Source of the DNA: Anaeromyxobacter soli
GTDB lineage: Bacteria > Myxococcota > Myxococcia > Myxococcales > Anaeromyxobacteraceae
Length of the DNA: 64,000 bases
Reading direction: 5' to 3'
Assembly: GCF_022808855.1 (NCBI RefSeq)
Contig: NZ_JAKZLF010000004.1
Location: 62,001 to 126,000, forward strand
This document shows, piece by piece, positions 54,485 to 64,000 of this stretch. The position numbers and the translations under genes were made by a program. Position 1 is the stretch's first letter. Each line of letters begins with the position of its first letter. The notes under the pieces were generated by a model, which had not been told where the DNA came from, did no database searches, and worked only from the letters and a program-made list of their open reading frames with translations.

Positions 54485-54772
54485 GCCCACCCCTGAAATC
54501 GCATCCGGGGGTGCGCGATCACGCACTCACCGGCATTCGGTCGGCCCTGGGACCGCGTGGGTCCGGGCTTTTGCCTGCTCGCCTTTCGACGAGGTCGCTA
54601 TTGTCGTGCCGTCGGGGAATAGACTGCGCGCTCATTTCACTCGATGTCAACGCCGGATTCGATCTTCATCGCAACCGGTTGGATCACCCTGGGTTCCAGT
54701 CACTCCCGGTGCGCGGCACTCGTCTGACGCTCGACCAGGGGCGCAAACGCACACCGGCGCACAGCTCGCATT
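54485..54772 (-). promoter_or_regulatory. Leader and promoter region of cassette 2
   Basis: The stretch 54530-54611 matches 33479-33561. On the minus strand GG (54610-54609), 10 bases, GC (54598-54597) lie in CGGCACGACAATAGC, resembling a sigma54 -24/-12 site. The leader of about 100 nt holds a CTCGTC-GAAA-GGCGAG stem, a GGACC/GGTCC stem and the conserved core GCAAAAGCCCGGACCCACG. The rest of the region, 54612-54772, shows nothing recognisable. Confidence 0.5.
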
Positions 54773-54907
54773 GCACGACGAGTCAACGCGCCGAGATCAC
54801 TGGAGGTGCAGCTCGGCCTTCCACGCGGGCGCGCCGAAGGGTCGCGCCTACCCCTGTGCGATGTGCACGCACGGCGGCGCCCGCTATGCTCGTCGCCGAT
54901 GCACGGC
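54773..54907. repeat. Duplicated intergenic segment, copy 2
   Basis: This matches 33598-33733 and includes the first codons of the rhomboid gene. A -10-like TATGCT at 54885-54890 lies 8 nt before the ATG at 54899, which suggests a leaderless or nearly leaderless rhomboid mRNA; the other copy has CATGCT. Confidence 0.65.
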
Positions 54908-55993
54908 TTCGCCTCCCCTCCCCCGCCTCCTCGTACGCGCACCGCGCCAGCCGTCACCTGGGCGCTCGCGGCGGTGAATGCCGCCCTCTTCGCGCTCGTC
55001 CTGTCGCGCGGCGACCCGAGCGACCCCGCGCTGCTCGTCCGCCTCGGCGCGCTGGAGCGGAGCCGCGTGTGGGCGGGCGAGGCGTGGCGGCTCGTGACCG
55101 CCGGGTTCCTGCACGGCGGCTGGCAGCACCTCGCCATGAACCTGGGCGCGCTCCTCCTCGCCGGTCCCATCGTCGAGCGGCGGCTCGGGCGGGTGCGCTT
55201 CCTCGCCCTCTATCTCGCGAGCCTCGTCGCCGCCTCGGCCGCTTCGCTCCTCGGCCACGACGCGGTCGTGGCGGGCGCTTCCGGCGGGGTGTTCGGGATG
55301 GTCGGCGCCCTGCTCGTGCTGGAGCTGCGCCGGGCAGGGAGCGTGCGGCGCTTCCTCGCCGCGCCGCACGTCGTGCTCGTCCTGGGCGCGCTCGCGCTCG
55401 GCTTCGTCGCCTCGCGGCTCTACCCGGGACGCCTCCCGGCGGACGACTTCGCTCACGCCGGCGGGCTCGCCGCCGGGGTCGCGGCCGCGTGGCTCCTCAC
55501 GCGGCCCGCCTCGAGCGGCGCCTGGCCGTGGCCGGCGCTCGGCCTCGCCCTCGTGGCGCTGGTGCTCCTCGCCGTCTGGCCACGATCCGGGACCACCCAG
55601 TTCCAGGCCGAGGAGCTCGAGCGCGAGGTCCACGCGGCGCTCGGGCGCGAGGACGGCGCCGAGGCGCGCCGCCTCCTCTCGATCGCGGAGGCACGCGGCC
55701 AGCGCTCGCCCACGCTCGCCTACTTCCGCGCGCTCGTCCGGGCGCACGAGGGAGATCTCGAGGGGGCGCTGCAGGCGCTGCGAGAGCTCGCGACCTCGGC
55801 GGGCGCGCCGCTCCGCGACGACGTCCGCCGCTCCGCTGCCCGCGTCGCGCGGATGCTCGGTTACCGCCACGCCACCGGCGACGGCCGTCCGGCGGACGCC
55901 GCCCGCGGCCTCGCCTACCTCGAGGAGTCGTGCGCGCTCGGCGAGGAGCAGAGCTGCCGGGACGCGGCCGGGATCCGGGCGGAGGGCCGGTGA
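54899..55993 (+). CDS. Rhomboid-family intramembrane serine protease with soluble C-terminal domain
   Basis: A 364-residue protein with six or so hydrophobic segments over residues 20-225. Rhomboid motifs are present: HGGWQHLAMNLGALLLAG with Asn81, GASGGVFGMVGAL with the catalytic Ser128, and FAHAGGLAAG with His186. A C-terminal soluble part (about 240-364) contains Ala-rich helices and a YLEESCALGEEQSCRDAA segment resembling a Sel1/TPR-type repeat. Rhomboids cleave membrane proteins within or near the bilayer. No ribosome site precedes the ATG. The gene is divergent from cassette 2, and its 5' end has been copied to 33727. Confidence 0.85.
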   Translation: MHGFASPPPPPRTRTAPAVTWALAAVNAALFALVLSRGDPSDPALLVRLGALERSRVWAGEAWRLVTAGFLHGGWQHLAMNLGALLLAGPIVERRLGRVRFLALYLASLVAASAASLLGHDAVVAGASGGVFGMVGALLVLELRRAGSVRRFLAAPHVVLVLGALALGFVASRLYPGRLPADDFAHAGGLAAGVAAAWLLTRPASSGAWPWPALGLALVALVLLAVWPRSGTTQFQAEELEREVHAALGREDGAEARRLLSIAEARGQRSPTLAYFRALVRAHEGDLEGALQALRELATSAGAPLRDDVRRSAARVARMLGYRHATGDGRPADAARGLAYLEESCALGEEQSCRDAAGIRAEGR

Positions 55994-56192
55994 GCGACGC
56001 GATCGCCGGCCACACCGCCCGATCGCGTGCGACCGCGCGCCTCGAACGGGGATCCGTCCCGCTCGGTCATCGGGTGAATCCCGGAGGCGCCGGCGGAGCG
56101 GCGAGGCGCCGGTCCCGCACTCACGGGTGAGGCGCTCGCGGTACTTGTCCGTCGCCGCGCGGCGCGAGATCGTCGGTCCACCGGAGGCGATC

Positions 56193-56645
56193 ATGTCCGC
56201 GGACTGGACGCCAGAGCTCACGGTGAACCACACCCAGCTCGACGAGGAGCACGTCGAGATCTTCCGCCGGCTGGAGGACGCCGCGCGATCGCTCGCCGGC
56301 ACGCGCGAGGGCGCCGAGCGCGCCGTGAGCCGGCTCGCCGACGCCATCGTGGAGAACCTCGCATCGGAGGAGCGGCTCATGGACGAGACGCTCTACCCGG
56401 ATCGCTCCCGCCACCGGGCCGCGCACGAGCTGTTCATGGCGGACTTCGCGAGCATGCGCGACGAGCTCCGCGAGAAGGGCCCGACGCCCCTCGTCGCGGT
56501 CTGGCTCGGCACGCGCCTCCCGGAGTGGCTGCGCTTCCACATCCGCGTGAACGACTCGAAGCTCGCCGTGCACCTGGCGCGGCGCCGCCCCGGCGAGCCG
56601 GGGGTCGCGCGCTGGCACCGCACCGGCACGCACCACGTCTCCTGA
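56193..56645 (+). CDS. Hemerythrin-like protein lacking one iron-ligand His
   Basis: A 150-residue four-helix protein. Compared with canonical bacteriohemerythrin it keeps His20, Glu59, His74, His78, His116 and Asp121 (LDEEH, SEERLM, RHRAAHELF, WLRFHIRVND). At the position of the HFxxEE histidine it reads NLASEE, with Asn55. The family binds O2 at a diiron site. Loss of this ligand could alter O2 binding or metal occupancy. The ATG at 56193 has GGAGG at 7-nt spacing; a longer upstream extension is unlikely. It is convergent with the next gene, with only 12 nt between the stop codons. Confidence 0.82.
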   Translation: MSADWTPELTVNHTQLDEEHVEIFRRLEDAARSLAGTREGAERAVSRLADAIVENLASEERLMDETLYPDRSRHRAAHELFMADFASMRDELREKGPTPLVAVWLGTRLPEWLRFHIRVNDSKLAVHLARRRPGEPGVARWHRTGTHHVS

Positions 56646-56657
56646 GCGCTCCCCCGC

Positions 56658-58235
56658 TCAAGCGGGCGCGGGCACGCCGAGGAGCTCGTCCACCTCCGCG
56701 CGCAGGAGCCAGTCCTCCGTGAACGCCGCCGCGGCCTCGCGGATCTCCGCGAGCCGCTCGCGTGACGGCGCGCCCGCCTCCCGCAGGCGCCGCACCTCGG
56801 CGTAGAGCGCGGCGAGCGGCGCAGGGAGCGCCTCGGCCTTCCGCGCGCGCGCCCGCGCCTCGCCCTCTCCCTCGGTGAACGACGCCAGCTCGCCGAACCA
56901 GCGGTCCCACGTGCCCGGATCCGCGGGGCCGCCCGCGACCGAGCTGAGGTCCTCCGAGACGAAGAGGAGCGACCACGAGGGCAGGTCGAGCGGCCGCCCC
57001 GCGATCGCGCCGCGCAGGTTCACCACCTCGCCGCCGCCGACCGCGAACCCCTGGAGCGAGAGGCCGGAGGGGAAGGTCACGCCGAACGCCCCGCGCTCCG
57101 GGAGCTCCGCGCGCCCGAAGGCGACCACGACGTCGCCGGGCCAGGGCTTCCCCTGCGCGATGCCGCCCCGCGACACGAGCACCGGGCCGTCGAGCCGCGC
57201 GAGCGCGCTGCGGAGGCCGGGCCCGACCCTCGCGAGCGCCTCGACGCGCCCCACCACCCGACCCGACAGCTCGCGCCCACCGGAGAGGACGAGGTGGTTC
57301 ACGGAGCGGGCGCGCCGCGCCTCCTCGAGGCCGTGATCGCCGCCGCGCCGCCACGAGAGCGTCTTCGAGAACTCGTCGAGCACCTCGAAGAGCTGGTCGA
57401 AGTCGCGCGCCACGAAGAGCTGGGGCTGCATGCGCGTGATGTCGTAGGCGACGTCGGCGCACGCCGCCGTGAGCGGGACCTTCTTCACCGCGGGCGTGAG
57501 ACAGTGGACGGCCTCGCCGATCGAGGAGAGGAGGCCGGCGCCGTAGAGCCGCGGGGCGTCGAGCGCCCCGACGAGCCCGTACTCGGCGGTCCACCAGTAC
57601 AGGCGGCTCGCCCGCGTGGACTCGGACACGTAGCGGACGCTCGCCGCGGCCTCCGCCAGCCGCCGCTCGGCGAGGGCGACCTCCTCCGGCCCCGCCGTCG
57701 GGTCCTCCTTCACGACGGAGAGGTTCCGGATCGCCTCGAACACCGCCTGGTCCTCGACCGAGGCGATCGCGCGGAAGCCCACCTCGCCGCAGCGCTGCAG
57801 GTACTCGGCGTAGGTCGGGTCCGCGACGAAGGGGGCGTGGCCGGCGCTCTCGTGCACGATGTCCGGCGCCGGCGTGTACTCGATGTGCTCGTGGGTGCGG
57901 ACGTCCGCGGCGATGGCGAGGACGCGCCGGCTCTGGAGCTCGGTGAACACCGCCGGCGGGATGAACCCGCGCACCGCCACCGCCGACCAGCCCACCCGCT
58001 CGAGCTTCACGTTCATCTCGTCGAGCCTGGGGATGCGCTCCACCTCGATGCCGGTGGCGTCGAGCCCCGCGAGGTAGCGCGGGTGGGCGCGCTCGCGGAG
58101 GTGGGCCGTGAGCCGGCGCAGGACGTGGCGCCAGACGGCGTGGTCCCGCGGCGTGTACGCGTCGTACTCCTGCGAGACGACGAACCGGCGCAGGTGCGGC
58201 GGGAGGCTCGCGATGGCGCGCTCGCTGGGGGTCAT
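56658..58235 (-). CDS. Aromatic amino acid hydroxylase (phenylalanine 4-monooxygenase-like), long form
   Basis: A 525-residue protein. The catalytic domain contains PDIVHESAGHAPFVADP with iron ligands His128 and His133, and WWTAEYGLVG with Glu218, the 2-His-1-carboxylate set of pterin-dependent hydroxylases. Typical bacterial PhhA proteins are about 260-300 residues; here the C-terminal half (about 300-525) is an added domain as in the long bacterial forms. The substrate is probably phenylalanine, yielding tyrosine, but tryptophan cannot be excluded. The ATG at 58235 has GGGAG at 7-nt spacing. No pterin recycling gene is adjacent. Confidence 0.85.
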   Translation of the reverse strand: MTPSERAIASLPPHLRRFVVSQEYDAYTPRDHAVWRHVLRRLTAHLRERAHPRYLAGLDATGIEVERIPRLDEMNVKLERVGWSAVAVRGFIPPAVFTELQSRRVLAIAADVRTHEHIEYTPAPDIVHESAGHAPFVADPTYAEYLQRCGEVGFRAIASVEDQAVFEAIRNLSVVKEDPTAGPEEVALAERRLAEAAASVRYVSESTRASRLYWWTAEYGLVGALDAPRLYGAGLLSSIGEAVHCLTPAVKKVPLTAACADVAYDITRMQPQLFVARDFDQLFEVLDEFSKTLSWRRGGDHGLEEARRARSVNHLVLSGGRELSGRVVGRVEALARVGPGLRSALARLDGPVLVSRGGIAQGKPWPGDVVVAFGRAELPERGAFGVTFPSGLSLQGFAVGGGEVVNLRGAIAGRPLDLPSWSLLFVSEDLSSVAGGPADPGTWDRWFGELASFTEGEGEARARARKAEALPAPLAALYAEVRRLREAGAPSRERLAEIREAAAAFTEDWLLRAEVDELLGVPAPA

Positions 58236-58482
58236 GGTCTCGCTCCCGTGGAAACGTTGCGACTGCAGCCCCCTCGCCGGTAGGGCGCACGGGCCACGCG
58301 CGGCGCCTCTCGATTAACGGGCGGACCGCCGGGCGCCAGGTCCTCCCGCGCGAGAACCTCCCCGGAATCGGCCCGACGCGATGCGCCAAACGTCGCGACC
58401 CCCGTTCGAGCGCTCCGGAGGAGCCGCGATTCTGCTGTGCTGCCCCGGCAGGCACGGCGCGAGAGACCGGAGACCAGAGCCC

Positions 58483-59757
58483 ATGGCCCACCACGCATCG
58501 CGATCCGTCTACGAGCGCCTCACGGAGCGGCTGAACCGCTCCCCGCAGGGGGCGCCGCCCTCTCGGAGCCTCTTCGAGATCCTGAGGCTCCTGTTCAGCG
58601 AGCGGGAGGCGGAGCTCGTGTCCGTCCTCCCCCTGAAGCCGTTCACCGTGGCGAAGGCCGCGGCCGTCTGGAAGACCACCGAGGCGGAGGCGCGCAAGGT
58701 CCTCGAGGCGCTCGCGGCGCGCGCGCTGCTCGTGGACATCGAGGGCAAGGACGGCTTCCGCTACGTGCTGCCCCCGCCGATGGCGGGGTTCTTCGAGTTC
58801 TCGATGATGCGCGTGCGGGGCGACCTGGACCAGAAGGCGCTCGCGGAGCTCTTCTACCAGTACCTCAACGTGGAGGAGGACTTCGTCCGGGCGCTGTTCG
58901 CCGGCGGCGAGACGCAGCTCGGGCGGACGTTCGTGAACGAGGAGGCGGTCGCGGAGGACGACGCCCTGCACGTGCTCGACTACGAGCGCGCGAGCGAGGT
59001 GATCCGGACCGCGAGGCACCGCGCCGTCGGCCTCTGTTACTGCCGCCACAAGATGCAGCACCTCGGCCGCGCCTGCGACGCGCCGCAGGACATCTGCATG
59101 ACGTTCAACGTCTCCGCGGCCTCGCTCGTCCGGCACGGCCACGCCCGGGCCGTGGACGTGGCGGAGGGGCTCGACCTCCTCCAGCAGGCCCGCGACCGCG
59201 GCCTCGTGCAGTTCGGCGAGAACGTGCGCGAGTCGGTGAACTTCATCTGCAACTGCTGCGGCTGCTGCTGCGAGGCGATGATCGCAGCGCGGAAGTTCGC
59301 GGTGATGCACCCCATCCACACGACCGCGTTCCTCCCGGCCGTGGACGAGCGGGCCTGCAACGGCTGCGAGAAATGCGTCCGCGCCTGCCCGGTGGAGGCG
59401 CTCTCGGCGGTGTCGGCGAACGACGCGCGCCACCCGAAGCGGACGGTGGCGCGGCTCGACGAGGAGCGCTGCCTCGGCTGCGGCGTGTGCGTCCGCGCCT
59501 GCACTCCCGGGGCCATCGCGCTGCGCCCGCGCGCCCGCCGGCGGCTCACGCCGCTCAACGGCGCGCACCGCGCGGTCCTCATGGCAATCGAGCGCGGCAA
59601 GCTGCAGGAGCTCGTCTTCGACGACCGGGTGCTCTTCAGCCACCGGGCCCTCGCCGCGCTCCTCGGCGTGGTCCTCCGACTCCCTCCCGCGAAGCGCCTC
59701 CTCGCGACCGAGCAGGTGCGGTCGCGCTACCTCGAGGCGCTCTGCCGCCGCGCCTGA
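58483..59757 (+). CDS. Cysteine-rich 4Fe-4S dicluster protein
   Basis: A 424-residue protein. The N-terminal third is helical and helix-turn-helix-like (KPFTVAKAAAVWKTTEAEARKVLEALAARALL). The middle contains CYCRH...CDAPQDIC and a striking CNCCGCCC cluster. Two ferredoxin motifs follow: CNGCEKCVRACP and CLGCGVCVRACTPG. The C-terminus is basic. It resembles soluble ferredoxin-like oxidoreductase subunits of anaerobes with unknown partners. The ATG at 58483 has GGAGA upstream. It is a single gene, divergent from the hydroxylase gene, and convergent with the ABC-F gene with 19 nt between the stop codons. Confidence 0.8.
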   Translation: MAHHASRSVYERLTERLNRSPQGAPPSRSLFEILRLLFSEREAELVSVLPLKPFTVAKAAAVWKTTEAEARKVLEALAARALLVDIEGKDGFRYVLPPPMAGFFEFSMMRVRGDLDQKALAELFYQYLNVEEDFVRALFAGGETQLGRTFVNEEAVAEDDALHVLDYERASEVIRTARHRAVGLCYCRHKMQHLGRACDAPQDICMTFNVSAASLVRHGHARAVDVAEGLDLLQQARDRGLVQFGENVRESVNFICNCCGCCCEAMIAARKFAVMHPIHTTAFLPAVDERACNGCEKCVRACPVEALSAVSANDARHPKRTVARLDEERCLGCGVCVRACTPGAIALRPRARRRLTPLNGAHRAVLMAIERGKLQELVFDDRVLFSHRALAALLGVVLRLPPAKRLLATEQVRSRYLEALCRRA

Positions 59758-59776
59758 GCGGCCCCTCCCCGGCGCG

Positions 59777-61303
<1,527 letters not shown>

Positions 61304-61491
61304 GATCGTGCTCCAGGAGGGACCGGGGCGCGCGGGGGTGACCGCGTCGCGGGGAGGAGAGAGGCCTCGGGTTCCGGAGCTAGGCGAGCATGGACGCGCC
61401 GCGCGAGCGGCGCGCGCCATTCGTAGCCCGGCGAACGGGCGCGCGCAAGCGGGCGCAGCCGCGGCGACGCCCGCGTGCGCACGTTCGAGGC

Positions 61492-62007
61492 ATGACCGAG
61501 CTCGACATCCGCCACCTCACCCCGCCGGGCCCCGGCGCGCGGCTCCTCGCCTTCGGGACCTTCGCCGGCGCGACCGCAGCGGTGTCGGCGCTCGGCGCGG
61601 CAGCGACGCGGCGCTCCGTGCAGAGCCGTTGGTACCGGCGCCTCGAGAAGCCGCGGTACCAGCCGCCCTCTGCCGCCTTCCCGCCGGTCTGGACCGCGCT
61701 CTACGCGCTCATGGCGACGTCCGGGTACCGCGTGTGGCGGAGCAGGTCGCCCGTCCGCCGCCGCGCCCTCGCGCTGTGGAGCGCGCAGCTCGCGCTGAAC
61801 GGGGCATGGTCGCCGGTCTTCTTCGGCGCGCGCCGGCCGCGCGCGGCGCTGGGGGTGCTCGCCGCGCTCCTCCCGGTCGTCGGCGCGTACGCCTGGAAGG
61901 CGCGCCGCGTCGACCGGGCCGCCGCGGTGCTGATGCTGCCGTACCTCGGCTGGTCCGGCTTCGCGCTCGTCCTCAACGCGAGCATCGTCCGGCGAAACGC
62001 CCCGTAG
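61492..62007 (+). CDS. tspO: TspO/MBR family protein
   Basis: A 171-residue protein with five hydrophobic segments and TspO signatures: SRWYRRLEKPRYQPPSAAFP, VWTALYALMA, LNGAWSPVFFG and LPYLGWSGFALVLNASI. TspO proteins bind tetrapyrroles such as porphyrins in the membrane and respond to oxygen or oxidative stress in bacteria. The ATG at 61492 is favoured by homology; GAGG lies too close to be a strong ribosome site. It is divergent from the ABC-F gene. Confidence 0.88.
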   Translation: MTELDIRHLTPPGPGARLLAFGTFAGATAAVSALGAAATRRSVQSRWYRRLEKPRYQPPSAAFPPVWTALYALMATSGYRVWRSRSPVRRRALALWSAQLALNGAWSPVFFGARRPRAALGVLAALLPVVGAYAWKARRVDRAAAVLMLPYLGWSGFALVLNASIVRRNAP

Positions 62008-62100
62008 CCGGCGCTCGCCCGGCGGGGTGAGCCCCGCGATCCTGGGACCTCGTCGAGCTTGCCCCTCGCGGGGGCGAGCGTTATCCAACCGGGCGAGCGG

Positions 62101-62469
62101 ATGAGCCCCGAGCCAGCCAGGATCCTCGTCGTCGACGACAGCGCCGCCCTGCGCGAGAACCTGCAGGAGTGCCTCGAGCTCGAGGGCTACCTCGTCACGC
62201 TGGCCGAGGACGGCGCGCGCGCGCTCGAGACGCTCGCCGAAGGGCCGCCTCCCGCCATCGTGCTCCTCGATCTCGTCATGCCCGGCATGGACGGGCGCGA
62301 GCTCGTCGCCCGGATCCGCGAAAACCCACGCCTCGCCGGCGTGCGCATCGTCATGTCGAGCGGCCACACCTCCTCGCGGATGCGGCAGGGGATCGAGTTC
62401 GACGCGTTCCTGCCGAAGCCGTTCGGCGTGGAGGAGCTGCTCGCGGCGCTGCGCGGCCTGACCGCATGA
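62101..62469 (+). CDS. Single-domain response regulator
   Basis: A 122-residue CheY-like receiver domain: acidic pair Asp12-Asp13 (VVDDS), phosphoacceptor Asp57 (LLDLVMPGMDG), Ser near 84 (MSSGH) and the PKPF lysine near 103. No output domain follows. No histidine kinase is adjacent, so its partner is unknown. The ATG at 62101 is preferred over an upstream frame extension. Confidence 0.88.
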   Translation: MSPEPARILVVDDSAALRENLQECLELEGYLVTLAEDGARALETLAEGPPPAIVLLDLVMPGMDGRELVARIRENPRLAGVRIVMSSGHTSSRMRQGIEFDAFLPKPFGVEELLAALRGLTA

Positions 62470-62512
62470 GGCGCGGCGCATCCCTCCCGCCCGCCGCGGC
62501 TCCCACCGGCGC

Positions 62513-63061
62513 ATGAGCTCTCCAGACCCAGCAGCCTCGCGCCTCGCGGGCGCCTACCGGCGCCTCCGCGGGACCCGCGCTGCGAGGTGGGCCGTCGATC
62601 TCGCCTTCGTGCTCGCGGCCGTGCTGCTCGTGGGAGCGTGGCAGACGCGCGGCCACCTCGAGCGCGGAACCGCGCCTTCGATCGTCCTCCCGTCGCTCAC
62701 CGGGGAGCGCGTCGCGCTCGACTCCCTGCGCGGCAAGCCGGTCCTCGTGGCCTTCTGGGCGCCGTGGTGCCCGGTCTGCAAGGCCGCCTCCGGCAACCTG
62801 TCCTGGGTGAGCCGCCTCGCCGGCGCTCGCGCCCGCGTCGTCACGATCGCGGCGGCCTACGAGGACCTCGCCGACGTACGGGCCTACGTGCGCGAGCAGG
62901 GCGTCGAGCTCCCCGTGCTCCTCGCGGACGACGGGGCGCTGCGCGCCTTTCGCGTCGACTCGTTCCCGACGTACTACTTCCTCGACGCGCAGGGCCGCGT
63001 GAAGCGCTCCGCCGCCGGCTACACCACGACGGTCGGGATGCTGCTGCGGCTCCTCCTCTGA
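62513..63061 (+). CDS. Membrane-anchored thioredoxin-like protein (TlpA/ScsD type)
   Basis: A 182-residue protein with an N-terminal anchor (about residues 27-44) and an exported thioredoxin fold carrying WAPWCPVC (Cys86, Cys89) and the cis-Pro segment DSFPTYYFLD. Proteins of this type handle disulfides in the periplasm, for example in cytochrome maturation or copper stress. The ATG is 43 nt past the response-regulator stop codon, so the two may be co-transcribed. Confidence 0.85.
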   Translation: MSSPDPAASRLAGAYRRLRGTRAARWAVDLAFVLAAVLLVGAWQTRGHLERGTAPSIVLPSLTGERVALDSLRGKPVLVAFWAPWCPVCKAASGNLSWVSRLAGARARVVTIAAAYEDLADVRAYVREQGVELPVLLADDGALRAFRVDSFPTYYFLDAQGRVKRSAAGYTTTVGMLLRLLL

Positions 63062-63068
63062 CGAGACC

Positions 63069-63084
63069 CGCGGCTCGAGCCGCG
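63069..63084. terminator. Palindromic hairpin between convergent genes
   Basis: CGCGGCTCGAGCCGCG is self-complementary and can form a 6-bp stem with a TCGA loop, 8 nt after the thioredoxin-like gene stop codon. No T tract follows. Confidence 0.4.
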
Positions 63085-63175
63085 ACCGAGGCGCGTCGAA
63101 GGCGCGCGGGTCGCCCCGAGCGCGTGCGGCGCGAGGCCAGGCGGGGAAACGACGAAGCGGCGGGTCCCGCGGCCG

Positions 63176-63526
63176 TCACCCCGCGGGCGGTGCGCCGTCG
63201 TTGCGCCGCGGGAGGAACCGCGAGACCTGCAGGCCGATCGCCGCGAGCGCGACGAATGCGCCGGACAGCGCCGAGCCGAGCGCCGCCTTGTAGAAACCCA
63301 GGGTCGGTTCAGCGAGGGAGCCGGACCGTCCGAACACCACGATCCCCACGAGCGGCGCGAGGAACAGCATCACGTTCGCATAGCGGACCCAGAACCCCGC
63401 GCGCTCGGGCGTCCCGCACACGTCGGTGAGCACGGCGCGCAGCGGGCGCGTGAGCACCGCGGTGATGCCCACGCTGCAGAGCAGTGCCGTCAGCACCTCG
63501 ATCGAGAACATCGACGCAGAAGTCAT
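63176..63526 (-). CDS. Small three-helix membrane protein
   Basis: A 116-residue protein with hydrophobic segments near residues 8-26, 48-66 and 80-101 and a basic/Pro tail. The ATG at 63526 has GGGGAGGAG at close spacing, a strong ribosome site. It begins 40 nt after the stop of the epimerase gene and may be co-transcribed with it. I do not recognise a named family. Confidence 0.7.
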   Translation of the reverse strand: MTSASMFSIEVLTALLCSVGITAVLTRPLRAVLTDVCGTPERAGFWVRYANVMLFLAPLVGIVVFGRSGSLAEPTLGFYKAALGSALSGAFVALAAIGLQVSRFLPRRNDGAPPAG

Positions 63527-63566
63527 CCTCTCCTCCCCTCTCCCTGCCGCACGCCGGTCGATTCGC

Positions 63567-64000
63567 TCACCGGTAGTGCCTGCCGAGCTCGGACGCCCAC
63601 TCGATCCCGAGCCCGTCCGCGTGCGCGGCGAGCCACTCCGTGAAGCTCGTGACGGCGGTGGGCGGCCCGCCGGAGACGAGCAGGTTCGCGGTGAGCCCCT
63701 CGACCTCGTCCTTCGTGAGCACGACGTCGCCGAGCGGCGCGCGGAGCGCGCGGGCCGCGCCGAGGAGCAGCCACCGCGGGACCGGCACGATCGCGGCCCG
63801 CGAACGTACGGCCGCGCGGACGAGCCGGACGAGCTCGTCGAACGCGAACACCTCGGGGCCGACCGCGTCGAGGACCACGTCCCCGCCGCGCTCTCCCTGC
63901 TCCACGGCGAGCCGCGCCACGTCCTCGACGTGCACCGGCTGGATGCCGTAGGCACCGCGCGCCACCCCGAACACGGGGAGCCGTCGCAGCAGCCACGCGA
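63567..64000 (-). CDS. NAD(P)-dependent epimerase/dehydratase-type protein, C-terminal part
   Basis: The frame is open to the end of the window, so the N-terminal Rossmann domain lies outside it. About 144 residues are visible, beginning WLLRRLPVFGVARGAYGIQPVHVEDVARLAVEQ. This matches the C-terminal half of atypical short-chain dehydrogenases (NmrA/SDR_a type), in which this segment follows the catalytic YxxxK. A TAxxLLVSGGPPT region and LTKDEVEGL resemble UDP-sugar or quinone-linked family members. The substrate cannot be assigned. Confidence 0.75.
   Translation of the reverse strand, partial: AWLLRRLPVFGVARGAYGIQPVHVEDVARLAVEQGERGGDVVLDAVGPEVFAFDELVRLVRAAVRSRAAIVPVPRWLLLGAARALRAPLGDVVLTKDEVEGLTANLLVSGGPPTAVTSFTEWLAAHADGLGIEWASELGRHYR

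Noticed and set aside
54530-54611. A true c-di-GMP (GEMM) riboswitch
   Set aside because: Only the GAAA-capped stem and a GCAAA-GCC-like piece are similar; the conserved ACGCAAAGCC core and the 3' GGTTACC-type stem are absent.

Overview
The window is very GC-rich and reads like a chromosomal segment of a myxobacterium. I infer an Anaeromyxobacter-like member of Myxococcota from the GC-saturated third codon positions, the tetraheme NapC/NirT cytochrome, the fused ResB-CcsA cytochrome c biogenesis protein, the many lipoproteins and giant modular secreted proteins, the ECF41 sigma factor and the fused NfnAB-type oxidoreductase. No rRNA, CRISPR array or insertion sequence was seen. There is one tRNA, Arg(CCG).

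Layout. Positions 1-1664: 3' part of a long cysteine-knot-like repeat protein (+). 1912-2866: cytochrome pair (-). 3037-3113: tRNA-Arg with a clear promoter and terminator. 3178-4245: zinc-ribbon hypothetical (-). 4506-6875: ResB-CcsA fusion (-) with a hairpin-rich leader. 7806-10826: SudB/NfnA-NfnB-rubrerythrin triple fusion (-) with a good sigma70-like promoter. 11001-17248: parvulin foldase plus giant subtilase lipoprotein (-). 17935-18810: broken cysteine-rich gene. 19017-20238: YCII-domain protein plus ECF41 sigma factor (+) behind an ECF41-type promoter.

Positions 20340-54484 are all on the minus strand and form the most unusual part. Two paralogous cassettes of about 12-13 kb each encode, in order, a lipoprotein of about 430 residues, a lipoprotein of about 3640 residues combining SpvB/TcB-like and RHS/TcC-like parts with a variable C-terminal tip, and a small gene tightly coupled behind it that is the likely immunity gene. 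The two large proteins are alike throughout except in the last 190-200 residues, and the two small genes are unrelated. Both cassettes share an upstream block with a GG-N10-GC (sigma54-like) element about 100 nt before the first start codon. A short RHS remnant lies just downstream of the first cassette. Between the cassettes lies a second parvulin-subtilase pair, followed by a cysteine-rich lipoprotein and two small membrane proteins.

Positions 54899-64000 are mostly ordinary housekeeping or redox genes: rhomboid protease, hemerythrin-like protein, aromatic amino acid hydroxylase, iron-sulfur protein, ABC-F ATPase, TspO, response regulator, membrane thioredoxin, small membrane protein, and an SDR-type epimerase cut by the window end.

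Working picture (inference): the cassettes look like lipid-anchored, Tc/RHS-type polymorphic toxin systems with exchangeable tips. The giant subtilases and their paired foldases look like a second duplicated surface-protein module. Functions are assigned from sequence patterns recognised by eye; no database search was run.
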